Shown: positions 1-7,004 of the stretch, one piece after another
How positions within the stretch are numbered: the first letter of the stretch is position 1
Layout: each line of letters begins with the position of its first letter
Source of the DNA: DALYLB01 sp046154695
GTDB taxonomy: Bacteria > Acidobacteriota > Blastocatellia > RBC074
Length of the DNA: 12,669 bases
NCBI GenBank assembly: GCA_046154695.1
Contig: JBJXFI010000285.1
Location: 1 to 12,669, forward strand
Direction: 5' to 3'
Translations under genes and position numbers: made by a program
Notes under the pieces: generated by a model
What the model saw: the letters and a program-made list of their open reading frames with translations, nothing else
Database searches by the model: none
Told to the model about the DNA's origin: nothing

Positions 1-11
1 CAGGCGGTCCG

Positions 12-28
12 CCTGAAGGCGGAACTCC
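12..28. repeat. Fragment of a dispersed repeat (GCCTGAAGGCGGAAYTCC type)
   Basis: The motif CCTGAAGGCGGAACTCC lies just beyond the acylase stop codon. The reverse complement of 10004-10020 is the same 17-mer with one C/T difference, and that site is the outer end of the large palindrome at 10010-10177. The preceding bases 3-14 (GGCGGTCCGCC) form a small palindrome of their own. This is probably one end of another copy of the same repeat family, cut by the window edge. The 17-nt match is seen directly; family membership is inferred. Confidence 0.45.
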
Positions 29-37
29 ATGCGATTC

Positions 38-2332
38 TCATTTGCCCGCGGCCTTCGTCGCGGGCTGCGCGACGGCCGGCTGGCCCGGATGATAGGCCGC
101 TTCCAGATTGGCCTTGATCTCATCGAGCGTGAACCACGCGGGTTTGAACTGCGCCTTGGAATAGAGCTCCGCCTGGTCGAAATAGTGCTTCGATTGCGGG
201 TCATGCCGCTGGCCGAACTGAAGCAGCGAACTCGCCCGCACCTTGGGGCCGAATTCGACGACGCTGACGAACGAATGGCCGACCTGTCCATAGAGCCGCT
301 TCAACCCCTTCGCGATGGATGAGTCCATCGGCGTGTAGAAATTGAAGACGATGCCGACATAATCGCCGGGGCCGCCCGTCACCGGCAGGCTGTACTTCTC
401 GTCATCGAAGCGCTCCGCCTGGCCGCTCGTGTGGACGCGCTGCAGCCGGACCATCTCGCCCCATTTGACCTTCCACGTTCCCCAGGACTTCGCGATGTTG
501 CCCATCGTGAATTCGAGCACGGCGTTCTCGGGATAGGGAAGCGTCTTCATCATGTTCCTCGCCTGGGGCTGCCCGCGCGTGTATGCCCAGAGCGAGAAGA
601 GCGTCATCGCCGTGGAATCGGTCTCCGCGCGGCCGTTCCAGCCTTTCAGAAGCGCGAGTGCATCGGCCGTCTTCTCCGCCTTGGCGGGATCGGCGGCCTT
701 CAGCTTCTCCCATTCGGCGGCGAGCTGGGGGATGAGCGTCTCGGCCTCGATGCACCGGTTGTCGAACGCGGCCTTCGCCCAGTCCTCGAACGAGAACTTT
801 TCGCGCTCAGCCAGCAGCCGGCGCGAGATCCGCGAGCGCGGGCCGTCCTTCTCCGTCACCATATAGGCCGGGAAGCGCGCGCCGTCCGGGTTGTCCTTCG
901 ATCCTTCGGCCGTGGCGAGAAACGGCGTCGCGTTGCAGTTCTGCGCCCATCCCGTCGCGGGATTGAAGGTCTGCGGCAGCTCGTCGATCGAGTGATACCC
1001 CTTCCATTCCGTGCCGGGATCGGCGCCGTCGACCGGCTTCGACCAGTCGTACTTCGTGTCGCGCTTCGGCACCGCGCCGTAATAGAGATACCAGATGTTG
1101 CCCTCGCGATCGGCGTACATCGTGTTGAACATCGGCACAGCCGCGCGGGCCATCGCCGCCTTGAACTCCGTGAAGTTGCGCGCCTTGCCCATGCGATACC
1201 GCTGTTCGAGCTGCCCGCCCTCCTCGTACATTGCCATCCGCACCGCCATCGGCTTGCCGTCGCGCACCGCGACGATCGGGCCGTGATGCGTCTTTCGGAA
1301 CTTGAAGCTTCGCGCCTGCTCGCCCTTCTCCGTCTTCACCCGGATCGTGTCGGCCCACTCGATCGCCTTGCGATAGCCGGCGCCGTATTTATAGTTGAGC
1401 GGATTGGCCGCGTCGTCGAACTGTTCGGCCCAGGCGTCGGCGATGTCGGGCGCGTTGACCGTGTGGCTCCAGCCCAGATTGTCGTTATGCCCCACGGTCG
1501 GGAACGGCGAGCCGGGGAAGGAGGCGCCGGACATGTTCCACCCGCTCTCGCTGTGCACGTGCCCCTCGATCCATTGCCCCGGGCCGAAAAACGGCTGGTG
1601 CGGGTTGATGAAGAGCATCGCATGGCCGCTCGCGCTCTTTTTCGGTCCGATTGCCCACGTATTCGATCCGATCATTCCGGCGTCCCAGATGTCGTTGGGC
1701 GAGGCCTCCGCCTGTGCGCGCGGCTCCCGCGCCGGCGCGCGGCCCGTCATTCCGCCCGCCTTGATCTCGGGAATGGCCGCGATCGTCTCGGCGTCCCTGA
1801 ACCCGAGTCGCCGGTAGATGAAGAGCTGATACTGCGCGAACCGCCCGAACGCGATCGGGTGCCACGGTTCGAGCTTCGTCAGGAGCCGCGGCTTGACCTG
1901 CGGATTCTTCAGGAGGAAATAGCTGTACCCATCGACCACCGCCTGGGAAATCTCCTTCCCCTCACGGCCGATCTTCGCGTATTCGGCCTGCGAGAGCCGG
2001 TTGATCTCCAGCGCGCGATGAACCAGATCGGCCGCGAGCGCCTTCTCGCCCTGGACCTCCGAGGCGCGGCCGAGCGCCTGAATATAGCTGTCCTCGAGCT
2101 GCCAGAAATTGTCCTCGCACTGCGCGTAGATGAAGCCGAACATCACGGCGTAATCGTTCGGCCCGTACACGTGCGGCACGCCCCAATTGTCGCGGTAGAT
2201 CGTCACCGAACGGGCAACCCTTTCGAGATCGCCGCCCCAGGCCTCGGCCGGCCGGGGAGCCTGTCCCTGCGCGAGCAGGGTCGATAACAGCGCCACGAAA
2301 AAGGCTACACGGATCGAGAGGAATCGTTTCAT
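38..2332 (-). CDS. Secreted penicillin acylase family protein (Ntn hydrolase, acyl-homoserine-lactone acylase-like)
   Basis: A 764-residue precursor of the penicillin G acylase / AHL acylase / aculeacin acylase family. These enzymes hydrolyse the amide bond of N-acyl substrates in the periplasm or outside the cell. Residues 1-31 form a Sec signal peptide: MKR, a hydrophobic stretch, then a small-residue cleavage region near AEA. The alpha-subunit hallmark (NWGVPHVYG, then FGFIYAQCEDNFWQLE) is at about 49-80. The autocatalytic cleavage site and new N-terminal nucleophile is Ser223 in the IGSNTWAIGP motif. A beta-subunit signature follows: NPHQPF near 243 and GHNDNLGWSHTVNAPD from 281. Length is typical of the precursor. 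The start is supported by AGGAG seven bases upstream. Acyl-chain preference (beta-lactam side chain, AHL or lipopeptide) cannot be read from the sequence. The gene follows a terminator-like hairpin and has its own promoter candidate, so it is probably monocistronic. Confidence 0.93.
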   Translation of the reverse strand: MKRFLSIRVAFFVALLSTLLAQGQAPRPAEAWGGDLERVARSVTIYRDNWGVPHVYGPNDYAVMFGFIYAQCEDNFWQLEDSYIQALGRASEVQGEKALAADLVHRALEINRLSQAEYAKIGREGKEISQAVVDGYSYFLLKNPQVKPRLLTKLEPWHPIAFGRFAQYQLFIYRRLGFRDAETIAAIPEIKAGGMTGRAPAREPRAQAEASPNDIWDAGMIGSNTWAIGPKKSASGHAMLFINPHQPFFGPGQWIEGHVHSESGWNMSGASFPGSPFPTVGHNDNLGWSHTVNAPDIADAWAEQFDDAANPLNYKYGAGYRKAIEWADTIRVKTEKGEQARSFKFRKTHHGPIVAVRDGKPMAVRMAMYEEGGQLEQRYRMGKARNFTEFKAAMARAAVPMFNTMYADREGNIWYLYYGAVPKRDTKYDWSKPVDGADPGTEWKGYHSIDELPQTFNPATGWAQNCNATPFLATAEGSKDNPDGARFPAYMVTEKDGPRSRISRRLLAEREKFSFEDWAKAAFDNRCIEAETLIPQLAAEWEKLKAADPAKAEKTADALALLKGWNGRAETDSTAMTLFSLWAYTRGQPQARNMMKTLPYPENAVLEFTMGNIAKSWGTWKVKWGEMVRLQRVHTSGQAERFDDEKYSLPVTGGPGDYVGIVFNFYTPMDSSIAKGLKRLYGQVGHSFVSVVEFGPKVRASSLLQFGQRHDPQSKHYFDQAELYSKAQFKPAWFTLDEIKANLEAAYHPGQPAVAQPATKAAGK

Positions 2333-2377
2333 CGCGGATCTCCTGATTGTTTGAATTCGATGTTCGCGCGGAGCCCG

Positions 2378-2386
2378 ATTCTAGCA
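2378..2386 (-). promoter_or_regulatory. Candidate extended -10 promoter of the acylase gene
   Basis: Read on the minus strand this is TGC-TAGAAT, an extended -10 element about 45 nt upstream of the acylase start. No good -35 lies 17 nt upstream, as expected for extended -10 promoters. A CATGGC/GCCATG inverted repeat (2385-2390 and 2404-2409, 14 nt between) overlaps the upstream edge and could be an operator, but this is weak. The site lies between the upstream terminator and the gene, where a promoter is needed. Confidence 0.4.
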
Positions 2387-2417
2387 TGGCCCGGAGAGCG
2401 CGAGCCATGTGAAAAGG

Positions 2418-2454
2418 AAAAAGGCAAAAGGGGGAAGCCGCCTCTTGCCTTTTT
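2418..2454 (-). terminator. Rho-independent terminator-like hairpin after the ferredoxin fusion gene
   Basis: AAAAAGGCAA at 2418-2427 pairs perfectly with TTGCCTTTTT at 2445-2454, and the pairing continues imperfectly inward (AGG/CCT). On the minus strand it starts 24 nt after the ferredoxin-gene stop and ends in a T-rich run, so it fits a terminator. The left arm is part of three exact 7-nt units AAAAGG(A/C/G) at 2412-2432, and the right side carries inverted CCTTTTN units to about 2467. It therefore also belongs to the inverted short-tandem arrays found in three other spacers here. Confidence 0.6.
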
Positions 2455-2477
2455 CTGTTCGCCTTTTGTCGCTCCGA

Positions 2478-3455
2478 TCAGGCCCCGGCCGCCTGGGTCT
2501 GCTCTTCGGCATCGTCCAGCTTGCCGATCATTCCGCACCAGGGCGGGATGGCGAGCGTGATGTTGCCCTGGGCCTTCATCTGGCAGGCGAGGCGGATCGG
2601 GGAGTCCGGTTCGGCCGTGAACCCCTCATAGCCGAAATAGCGCCACTTGTTCTTCTCGCGATCGTTGGGGGGCGAGATCTTTTCGGTGGGGGAGAGCACG
2701 CCGACCCAGCAGGTCCCGCAGGCCGCCGTGCGGCACTCGACCGGGATCGGTCCCTCGCCCGCGGGGCAGCGAGGATCGCGCGTGTGATGGTCGCGCTTGT
2801 CCAGCGCGGCCGCCATTGTCACGTCCTGCAGGTTTACGATCTTAAAGGTCGATTGCGGCGCATACTCGCGGAAATTGACCGAGAACTGCTTGTCGACGGT
2901 CCTGAGAAAGCCGAGCAGCCCCTGCCCGTCGTCCTTCAGGCGATCGGCGACGACCTGATCGGCCGACCTGTTCCAGTCCTTGCCATAGCGGCCCGCCGCC
3001 GCCGGCTGGCGGAACAGCTCCGCGCCGACCTGCTGCAGCGTTCCGAACGCCGCGACTGTGATTCCCACCAGAAGCGATTCCGGCGCCTTCGTCTTCTCCG
3101 CGACCCGCCGCGCGACCTCTCTGATCTGTCCCGCGAGCGGCGCCTCGGACCCTGCCGCCGCATGCTCGCTCACGGCCTGCTTCACCGCCGGCCAATACCG
3201 GTGACCATAGAGAAACTCGGCCGACGAATCGACCTGATCCCGCAGCAGGTAGGTCCCCTTCAGGAGCAGCCGCTTCGCCACGGCCTCGGTCTCCTCCGAT
3301 CCGGTCAACGATCGCCAGAGCTTCACCGGAAAGAACGAAATCCAGATCCGCGCCGCCCGCCGGTCCACGGGATGCATCGCGGGCTGCAGCTCCTCGACGA
3401 TCGCCGCCCACGACGCGTCGTTATGCTCTTCCAAAAACGAATAGAAATCGGCCAT
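2478..3455 (-). CDS. 2Fe-2S ferredoxin-domain protein with an unknown N-terminal helical domain
   Basis: A 325-residue cytoplasmic protein with no signal peptide. Its C-terminal ~115 residues are a plant-type [2Fe-2S] ferredoxin fold with cluster ligands Cys241, Cys246, Cys249 (ECRTAACGTCWVG, CX4CX2C) and Cys291 (RLAC). This makes it an electron carrier or the redox domain of a larger enzyme. The first ~200 residues are predicted mostly helical, contain motifs such as MHPVDRRAARIWISFFPVKL (27-46), and match no domain I can name. Similar fusions may occur in Acidobacteriota, but I recall this only loosely. The start at 3455 is chosen because GGAGGG sits 10 nt upstream. Two upstream in-frame ATGs (3473, 3761) are less likely: one overlaps that ribosome binding site, and the other lies in a repeat element. 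No partner reductase or oxygenase is adjacent. Confidence 0.85.
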   Translation of the reverse strand: MADFYSFLEEHNDASWAAIVEELQPAMHPVDRRAARIWISFFPVKLWRSLTGSEETEAVAKRLLLKGTYLLRDQVDSSAEFLYGHRYWPAVKQAVSEHAAAGSEAPLAGQIREVARRVAEKTKAPESLLVGITVAAFGTLQQVGAELFRQPAAAGRYGKDWNRSADQVVADRLKDDGQGLLGFLRTVDKQFSVNFREYAPQSTFKIVNLQDVTMAAALDKRDHHTRDPRCPAGEGPIPVECRTAACGTCWVGVLSPTEKISPPNDREKNKWRYFGYEGFTAEPDSPIRLACQMKAQGNITLAIPPWCGMIGKLDDAEEQTQAAGA

Positions 3456-3506
3456 CTGGGGCAGTCCCTCCATCTTGTTTTGAATTTGTTCGGATTTGAA
3501 CGCGGC

Positions 3507-3536
3507 AGAATACAGGCTTAGAGGCGCTTTGGGCAA
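3507..3536 (-). promoter_or_regulatory. Candidate sigma-70-type promoter of the ferredoxin fusion gene
   Basis: On the minus strand, TTGCCC (3531-3536) and TATTCT (3507-3512) are separated by 18 nt, and each matches the consensus at 4 of 6 positions. The -10 is preceded by TG. The expected transcript start would give a leader of about 45 nt containing the GGAGGG ribosome binding site. It lies between the 289-bp repeat element and the gene. The consensus match is only moderate. Confidence 0.35.
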
Positions 3537-3563
3537 GTCGCTGAAGCGGTCGCCGGCGCCATT

Positions 3564-3852
3564 GGTGTGGTTAAAAGTGGGACACAAGAGCCCCGATAGG
3601 GGCGATGGATGGTAGCCGGCGGTGGAGCGAAGCGTAACCGCCGGTATCGCCCGCCCCCGGCTCGCGCCCCGGCAGGGGCGCCGGACAGCGCCAAGGTCTA
3701 TCGCCCCTGCCGGGGCTCGATGGCTTTTCCTGTCAATTCCGGCGGTTGCGCTTCGCTTCACCGCCGGCTACCGTCTGGTGTTCCTTCGGAACACAACAAT
3801 GCGCCGATTGTCCATCAATATTGCGAAATTGTGTCCAACTTTTAATCACACC
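3564..3852. mobile_element. 289-bp MITE-like element with terminal and nested inverted repeats
   Basis: The element fills most of the 450-bp spacer between the ferredoxin fusion gene and the Gfo/Idh gene. Its ends, 3564-3587 and 3829-3852, are inverted repeats matching at 22 of 24 bases (GGTGTG-TTAAAAGT-GGACACAA type). Inside, 3611-3644 and 3739-3772 are inverted copies matching at 32 of 34 (GGTAGCCGGCGGTG-AGCGAAGCG type). Inside those, 3666-3680 and 3702-3716 are a perfect 15-nt inverted pair (GCCCCGGCAGGGGCG). Short GCCCCG-GGGGC runs near 3591 echo the central motif. It holds no credible gene; in-frame translations through it are chance. No clear target-site duplication is visible. Elements of this style are known to me as dispersed intergenic repeats in some environmental genomes. 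Whether it moves, and by which transposase, is unknown. Confidence 0.65.
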
Positions 3853-3905
3853 CGGAGTGCGCGGCTGACAGCATATGGGCATTCCCCGGCCCCGGGCTCC
3901 TTCCC

Positions 3906-4928
3906 TTACAGCGTCACCGGCAAGTTTCGCGCGGCGGACTGATAGAGCGCGGAGACGAGTTCGAGGGAGCGCCGCCCTTCGCGGCCATCGATCATCGGGG
4001 GGCGGTCTTCGAGGACGGCCCGCATCATATCCTCGATCTGGCGTCGATGGCCCTCGTTGGAGATGGCGGCCGGGTTGGCCGAGCCGTCGGTGATCTGGGC
4101 ATCGTCGCCGACATCGGCGTCCTGCCCGTCGATCGCCCAGACGCCGATGGCGTCGCCGTCGAGGATGATGGAACCCCGTTCCCCGGAGATCTCCAGCCGG
4201 CGCTTGAAACCCGGCTTGGCGGAGGTCGCGGCCTGAACGACCCCGAGCGCTCCCGAGCGAAAGCGCACACTGCCGACGAGCGTGTCCTCGGCCTCGATCC
4301 GCGGATACCGCAAGGCGGATTTCATCGCGAAGACCGTCTCGGCCGGCCCCATCATCCACTGCAGCAGATCGACGGTGTGAATCGCCTGGTTGATCAGCGC
4401 GCCGCCGCCGTCGAGCGCCATCGTGCCGTGCCACGAGTCGGCGTAATATTCCGGCACGCGGTACCACTTGACGATCGCGTCTCCGATCATCAGCCGCCCG
4501 AGCTGCCCCTCGTCGATCGCGCGCTTGATCCGCCGCACGGCGGGCAGAAATCGCGATTGAAAGATGACGCCGAGCTTCACGCCCGCCGCGTCGCATGCCT
4601 CGATCAGCGCATCCGCGCGCGGCAGGTCGATCTCGATCGGTTTTTCGACGAGAACGTGTTTTCCCGCCCGCGCCGCGCCGATTCCCTGCTCCGCGTGCAG
4701 CCCGCTCGGCGTGCAGATATTGACGATCCGCAGCCCCGGATGCGAAAGAAACGCGTCGTATTCAGTGTAGGCCGCCGCGTTGAACTTCGCCGCGAACGCC
4801 GCCGTCCTGTCGAGGTCGCGCCCGCAGACCGCCAGCAGCCGCGCGCCCGCGATCGCCTCGATCGCCTCCGCCTGCACCTTGCCGATCATCCCGCATCCCA
4901 CCACTCCGAATCCGATCTCTGACGCCAT
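3906..4928 (-). CDS. Gfo/Idh/MocA family NAD(P)-dependent oxidoreductase
   Basis: A 340-residue cytoplasmic dehydrogenase. The N-terminal Rossmann fold carries the dinucleotide-binding GVVGCGMIG (8-16). The family EKP motif is at 95-97 (VLVEKPIE), with Lys96 the usual catalytic or cofactor-contacting lysine. The C-terminal alpha/beta domain contains WHGTMALDGGGALINQAIH (166-184), where Asp173 and His184 occupy the usual catalytic positions. Family members oxidise or reduce sugars, inositols and related polyols, or act on amino sugars; the substrate here cannot be assigned. The start at 4928 gives MASEIGFGVVG, a standard N-terminus. The longer frame upstream runs through a tandem repeat and is not credible. 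There is no Shine-Dalgarno sequence: the start is directly preceded by the repeat arm at 4931-4961. The gene is divergent from the VOC gene. Confidence 0.92.
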   Translation of the reverse strand: MASEIGFGVVGCGMIGKVQAEAIEAIAGARLLAVCGRDLDRTAAFAAKFNAAAYTEYDAFLSHPGLRIVNICTPSGLHAEQGIGAARAGKHVLVEKPIEIDLPRADALIEACDAAGVKLGVIFQSRFLPAVRRIKRAIDEGQLGRLMIGDAIVKWYRVPEYYADSWHGTMALDGGGALINQAIHTVDLLQWMMGPAETVFAMKSALRYPRIEAEDTLVGSVRFRSGALGVVQAATSAKPGFKRRLEISGERGSIILDGDAIGVWAIDGQDADVGDDAQITDGSANPAAISNEGHRRQIEDMMRAVLEDRPPMIDGREGRRSLELVSALYQSAARNLPVTL

Positions 4929-5039
4929 GACAGTTGATAATTGATAGTTGATAGTTGATAGTTGATAGGGGCGGGAGCACTCCCTCCCATCAACCATTAA
5001 CTATCAACTATCAACTATCAATTATCAACTGCCATGGCG
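4923..5039. repeat. Long inverted repeat of heptamer arrays spanning two divergent start codons
   Basis: Arms 4931-4961 and 5001-5031 are perfect 31-nt inverted copies built from tandem TTGATAG/TTGATAA heptamers (CTATCAA on the other strand); an extra unit follows the left arm at 4962-4968. The symmetry extends outward through both start codons: 4923-4961 and 5001-5039 match at 38 of 39 positions, so both divergent genes begin after the same leader, ACTG(T/C)CATGGCG. The centre contains a small hairpin, GGGAG-CA-CTCCC (4974-4985). No ribosome binding site is visible for either gene. The DNA could form a cruciform. Each transcript, if started inside the spacer, would have an unstructured CTATCAA-repeat leader. 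It may include a bidirectional promoter, but none can be assigned. Confidence 0.85.
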
Positions 5040-5399
5040 ATTACGATCGAAGGATTTCATCACGCGGGATTTCTGGTCACGGATATCGAGCGGGCGGCGG
5101 CGTTTTATGAGAACGTACTGGGCCTGAAGCCGCTGCCGCGACCGGACCTCGACTTTCCGGGCCGCTGGTACGATCTACACAATGGGCAGCAGCTTCATCT
5201 GATGTGCGTTACCGCGATGCCCGGGCATGCCGATCCGCCGCGCCACGACCGCCATATCGCGATCAGCGTCCCCGACACAACAGAGACCGAGGCGCAGTTG
5301 AAGGCCATGGGCATCCTCGTCAGCTACGGCAGCGGACGCTCGGGCAATCCGCAGCTCTTCATTCGCGATCCGGACGGCAATACCATCGAATTGCGATAG
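5034..5399 (+). CDS. VOC-superfamily protein (glyoxalase/dioxygenase-like fold)
   Basis: A 121-residue single-module vicinal-oxygen-chelate protein. The fold signature is HHAGFLVTDIERAAAFYENVLG at the N-terminus and a closing IRDPDGNTIELR. Candidate metal ligands by position are His10, His55 (QLHLM), His74 (RHIAI) and Glu119. One VOC module of this size normally works as a dimer. The family includes glyoxalase I, extradiol dioxygenases, epimerases and fosfomycin- or bleomycin-resistance proteins, and the exact reaction is not readable here. The ATG lies two bases after the right arm of the heptamer repeat and has no Shine-Dalgarno sequence. It is divergent from the Gfo/Idh gene, and the two share identical leader sequence. 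Confidence 0.88.
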   Translation: MAITIEGFHHAGFLVTDIERAAAFYENVLGLKPLPRPDLDFPGRWYDLHNGQQLHLMCVTAMPGHADPPRHDRHIAISVPDTTETEAQLKAMGILVSYGSGRSGNPQLFIRDPDGNTIELR

Positions 5400-5412
5400 C
5401 GCGGCGGCGATT

Positions 5413-5441
5413 TTGCATCTTCCGCCCCAGGCTCGTATCAT
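5413..5441 (+). promoter_or_regulatory. Candidate promoter of the alpha/beta hydrolase gene
   Basis: TTGCAT (5413-5418) and TATCAT (5436-5441) are separated by 17 nt. The -10 matches the consensus at 5 of 6 bases, the -35 at 3 of 6. It would give a leader of about 65 nt before the ATG at 5515. Its place between the VOC stop and the hydrolase start is sensible. No terminator is visible after the VOC gene, so read-through is also possible. Confidence 0.35.
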
Positions 5442-5514
5442 CTGCCCGACGGGTCGCGCAAAGGATGCGTTCGGTGTGTTCCCCCTTTCAATAAATTTCT
5501 CTGGCGAAGCGATT

Positions 5515-6939
5515 ATGAAACGCTCATTTTTTTTCCTGGGGCAGCTAGCGCTGAGCGCCTTGTTCTTCTTTTCGATTCCATCGATGGCACAACAACAACC
5601 GATCGAGGGCAGTTGGGAAGGGGTGCTGGATGTGGGCGCGGCGAAGCTGCGGCTGGTGGTGCGAATCACGAAGGGCGCCGATGGCGGGCTTGCGGCCAAA
5701 ATGGACAGCCTCGACCAGGGGGCGATGGATCTGCCGGTGGATGCTGTCACCCGGACGAATGCCGCCGTCCATTTCGAGATGAAACGGTTGATGGTGACCT
5801 ATGATGGAACGCTCAACAACGCGGCGACGGAGATCGCCGGCAACTTCAAACAGGGAGCGGCCACCTTTCCGCTGACGCTCAGACGATCGAGCAAATCCGC
5901 CACGCTCAACCGGCCGCAGGAGCCGAAGCCGCCGTATCCCTATGTCGAGGAGGAGGTCGCCTACGACAACAAGGCGGATGCGGTGAAACTGGGCGGAGCG
6001 CTGACGCTGCCTGCCGGCAAGGGGCCGTTTCCGGCCGTGATCCTGATCACTGGATCGGGCGCGCAAGACCGGAACGAGTCGCTGCTCGGCCACAAACCGT
6101 TTCTGGTGCTCTCCGATTATCTGACGAGACAGGGCATCGCGGTGCTGCGCGTGGATGACCGCGGCATCGGCAAATCGACCGGCAGCGTGGCCAATTCGAC
6201 GAGCGAACAGTTCGCGGCCGACGTCCTCGCCGGCGTCGAGTTTCTGAAATCGCGAAAAGAGATCGATCCCAAACGGATCGGCCTCATCGGGCACAGCGAG
6301 GGCGGGTTGATCGCTCCCATGGTCGCTTCCCGATCGGCCGACATCGCCTTCATCGTTCTGATGGCCGGGACCGGATTGACCGGCGAAGAGATCCTCTACC
6401 TGCAGGGCGAACTGATCGCCCGCGCCAACGGCGCCGGCGACCCCGAAGTCGCAAAGCAGCGCGCGTCGCAGGAGGCGATGTTCCGGGTGCTGCGCGAAGA
6501 GAAGGACAACGCCGCCGCAGAAAAACGCATGCTCTCGGAATTCGCGCGGCAGCGCGCGGCAGCCGCCGATACGGAGAAGGACGAATACAACGAACAGGCC
6601 TTCCAGGCGCAGGTCAAACAGGTCCTGACGCCCTGGTTCCGCTATTTTCTGAGCTATGATCCCCGCCCCGCCCTGAAAAAGGTCAAGTGCCCCGTGCTCG
6701 CCATCAACGGCGAAAAGGATCTTCAGGTGCCGCCCGATGAGAACCTGCGCGAGATCGACGCGGCGCTCAAGGCCGCGGGAAACCGCGACGTGACGATCGC
6801 CAAACTCCCGAATCTCAACCATCTCTTCCAGACCTGCAAGACGGGCTCCCCCACCGAATACGCGCAAATCGAAGAGACCTTCTCCCCCGTCGCTCTCAAG
6901 ATGATCGGCGACTGGATCAAAAAGAAAGTGAATAATTGA
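5515..6939 (+). CDS. Secreted alpha/beta hydrolase with N-terminal beta-rich domain
   Basis: A 474-residue exported serine hydrolase. The signal peptide spans residues 1-25 (MKRSFFFLGQ, a hydrophobic core, then SMA before QQQ). Residues ~28-125 form a beta-rich domain (IEGSWEGVLDVGAAKLRLVV onward) of the kind that precedes the catalytic domain in several exported hydrolases. The alpha/beta hydrolase domain follows from ~145. It has an oxyanion-loop region ILITGSGAQDRNE (176-188), nucleophile elbow GLIGHSEGG with Ser261, acid Asp402 (NGEKDLQVP) and catalytic His436 (LNHLF). A helical cap of ~100 residues (288-380) separates strands and probably sets specificity. It is likely an esterase or peptidase-like hydrolase; the substrate is unknown. 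The start at 5515 is chosen because it begins the signal peptide; the 34 codons upstream do not look coding. The stop codon overlaps the next repeat. Confidence 0.9.
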   Translation: MKRSFFFLGQLALSALFFFSIPSMAQQQPIEGSWEGVLDVGAAKLRLVVRITKGADGGLAAKMDSLDQGAMDLPVDAVTRTNAAVHFEMKRLMVTYDGTLNNAATEIAGNFKQGAATFPLTLRRSSKSATLNRPQEPKPPYPYVEEEVAYDNKADAVKLGGALTLPAGKGPFPAVILITGSGAQDRNESLLGHKPFLVLSDYLTRQGIAVLRVDDRGIGKSTGSVANSTSEQFAADVLAGVEFLKSRKEIDPKRIGLIGHSEGGLIAPMVASRSADIAFIVLMAGTGLTGEEILYLQGELIARANGAGDPEVAKQRASQEAMFRVLREEKDNAAAEKRMLSEFARQRAAAADTEKDEYNEQAFQAQVKQVLTPWFRYFLSYDPRPALKKVKCPVLAINGEKDLQVPPDENLREIDAALKAAGNRDVTIAKLPNLNHLFQTCKTGSPTEYAQIEETFSPVALKMIGDWIKKKVNN

Positions 6940-6998
6940 GAATTGAGAATTGGCGATGACCGATGTCCCCTATCAATTTTCAATTCTCAATTCTCAAT
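6934..6998. repeat. Inverted heptamer arrays (TTGAGAA / TTCTCAA) between hydrolase and flavin oxidoreductase genes
   Basis: Tandem AATTGAG units at 6934-6952 are matched by inverted CTCAATT units at 6981-6998; 18 nt pair perfectly (6935-6952 with 6981-6998). The left arm overlaps the hydrolase stop codon (TGA at 6937-6939). The right arm ends six bases before the ATG of the next gene. The central 28 bases contain no array. The stem is AT-rich and not followed by a T-run, so it is a poor intrinsic terminator. Architecture matches the array at 4923-5039, though the unit sequence differs. Confidence 0.8.
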
Positions 6999-7004
6999 CA
7001 CCAA

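Noticed and set aside
431..2287. A 618-codon plus-strand frame opposite the acylase gene
   Set aside because: It is the antisense shadow of a GC-rich gene: Arg/Leu/Pro-rich, with no motif, while the minus strand encodes a complete acylase with signal peptide and catalytic Ser.
3456..3761. N-terminal extension of the ferredoxin fusion to an ATG at 3761
   Set aside because: The extra codons read through the 289-bp repeat element and a likely promoter; GGAGGG directly supports the start at 3455.
4931..5031. A CRISPR array
   Set aside because: Units are 7 nt with no unique spacers and are arranged as an inverted pair; no cas gene is nearby.
5545..6867. A 440-codon minus-strand frame opposite the alpha/beta hydrolase
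   Set aside because: Shadow of a gene with a full catalytic triad and signal peptide; its product resembles no family.
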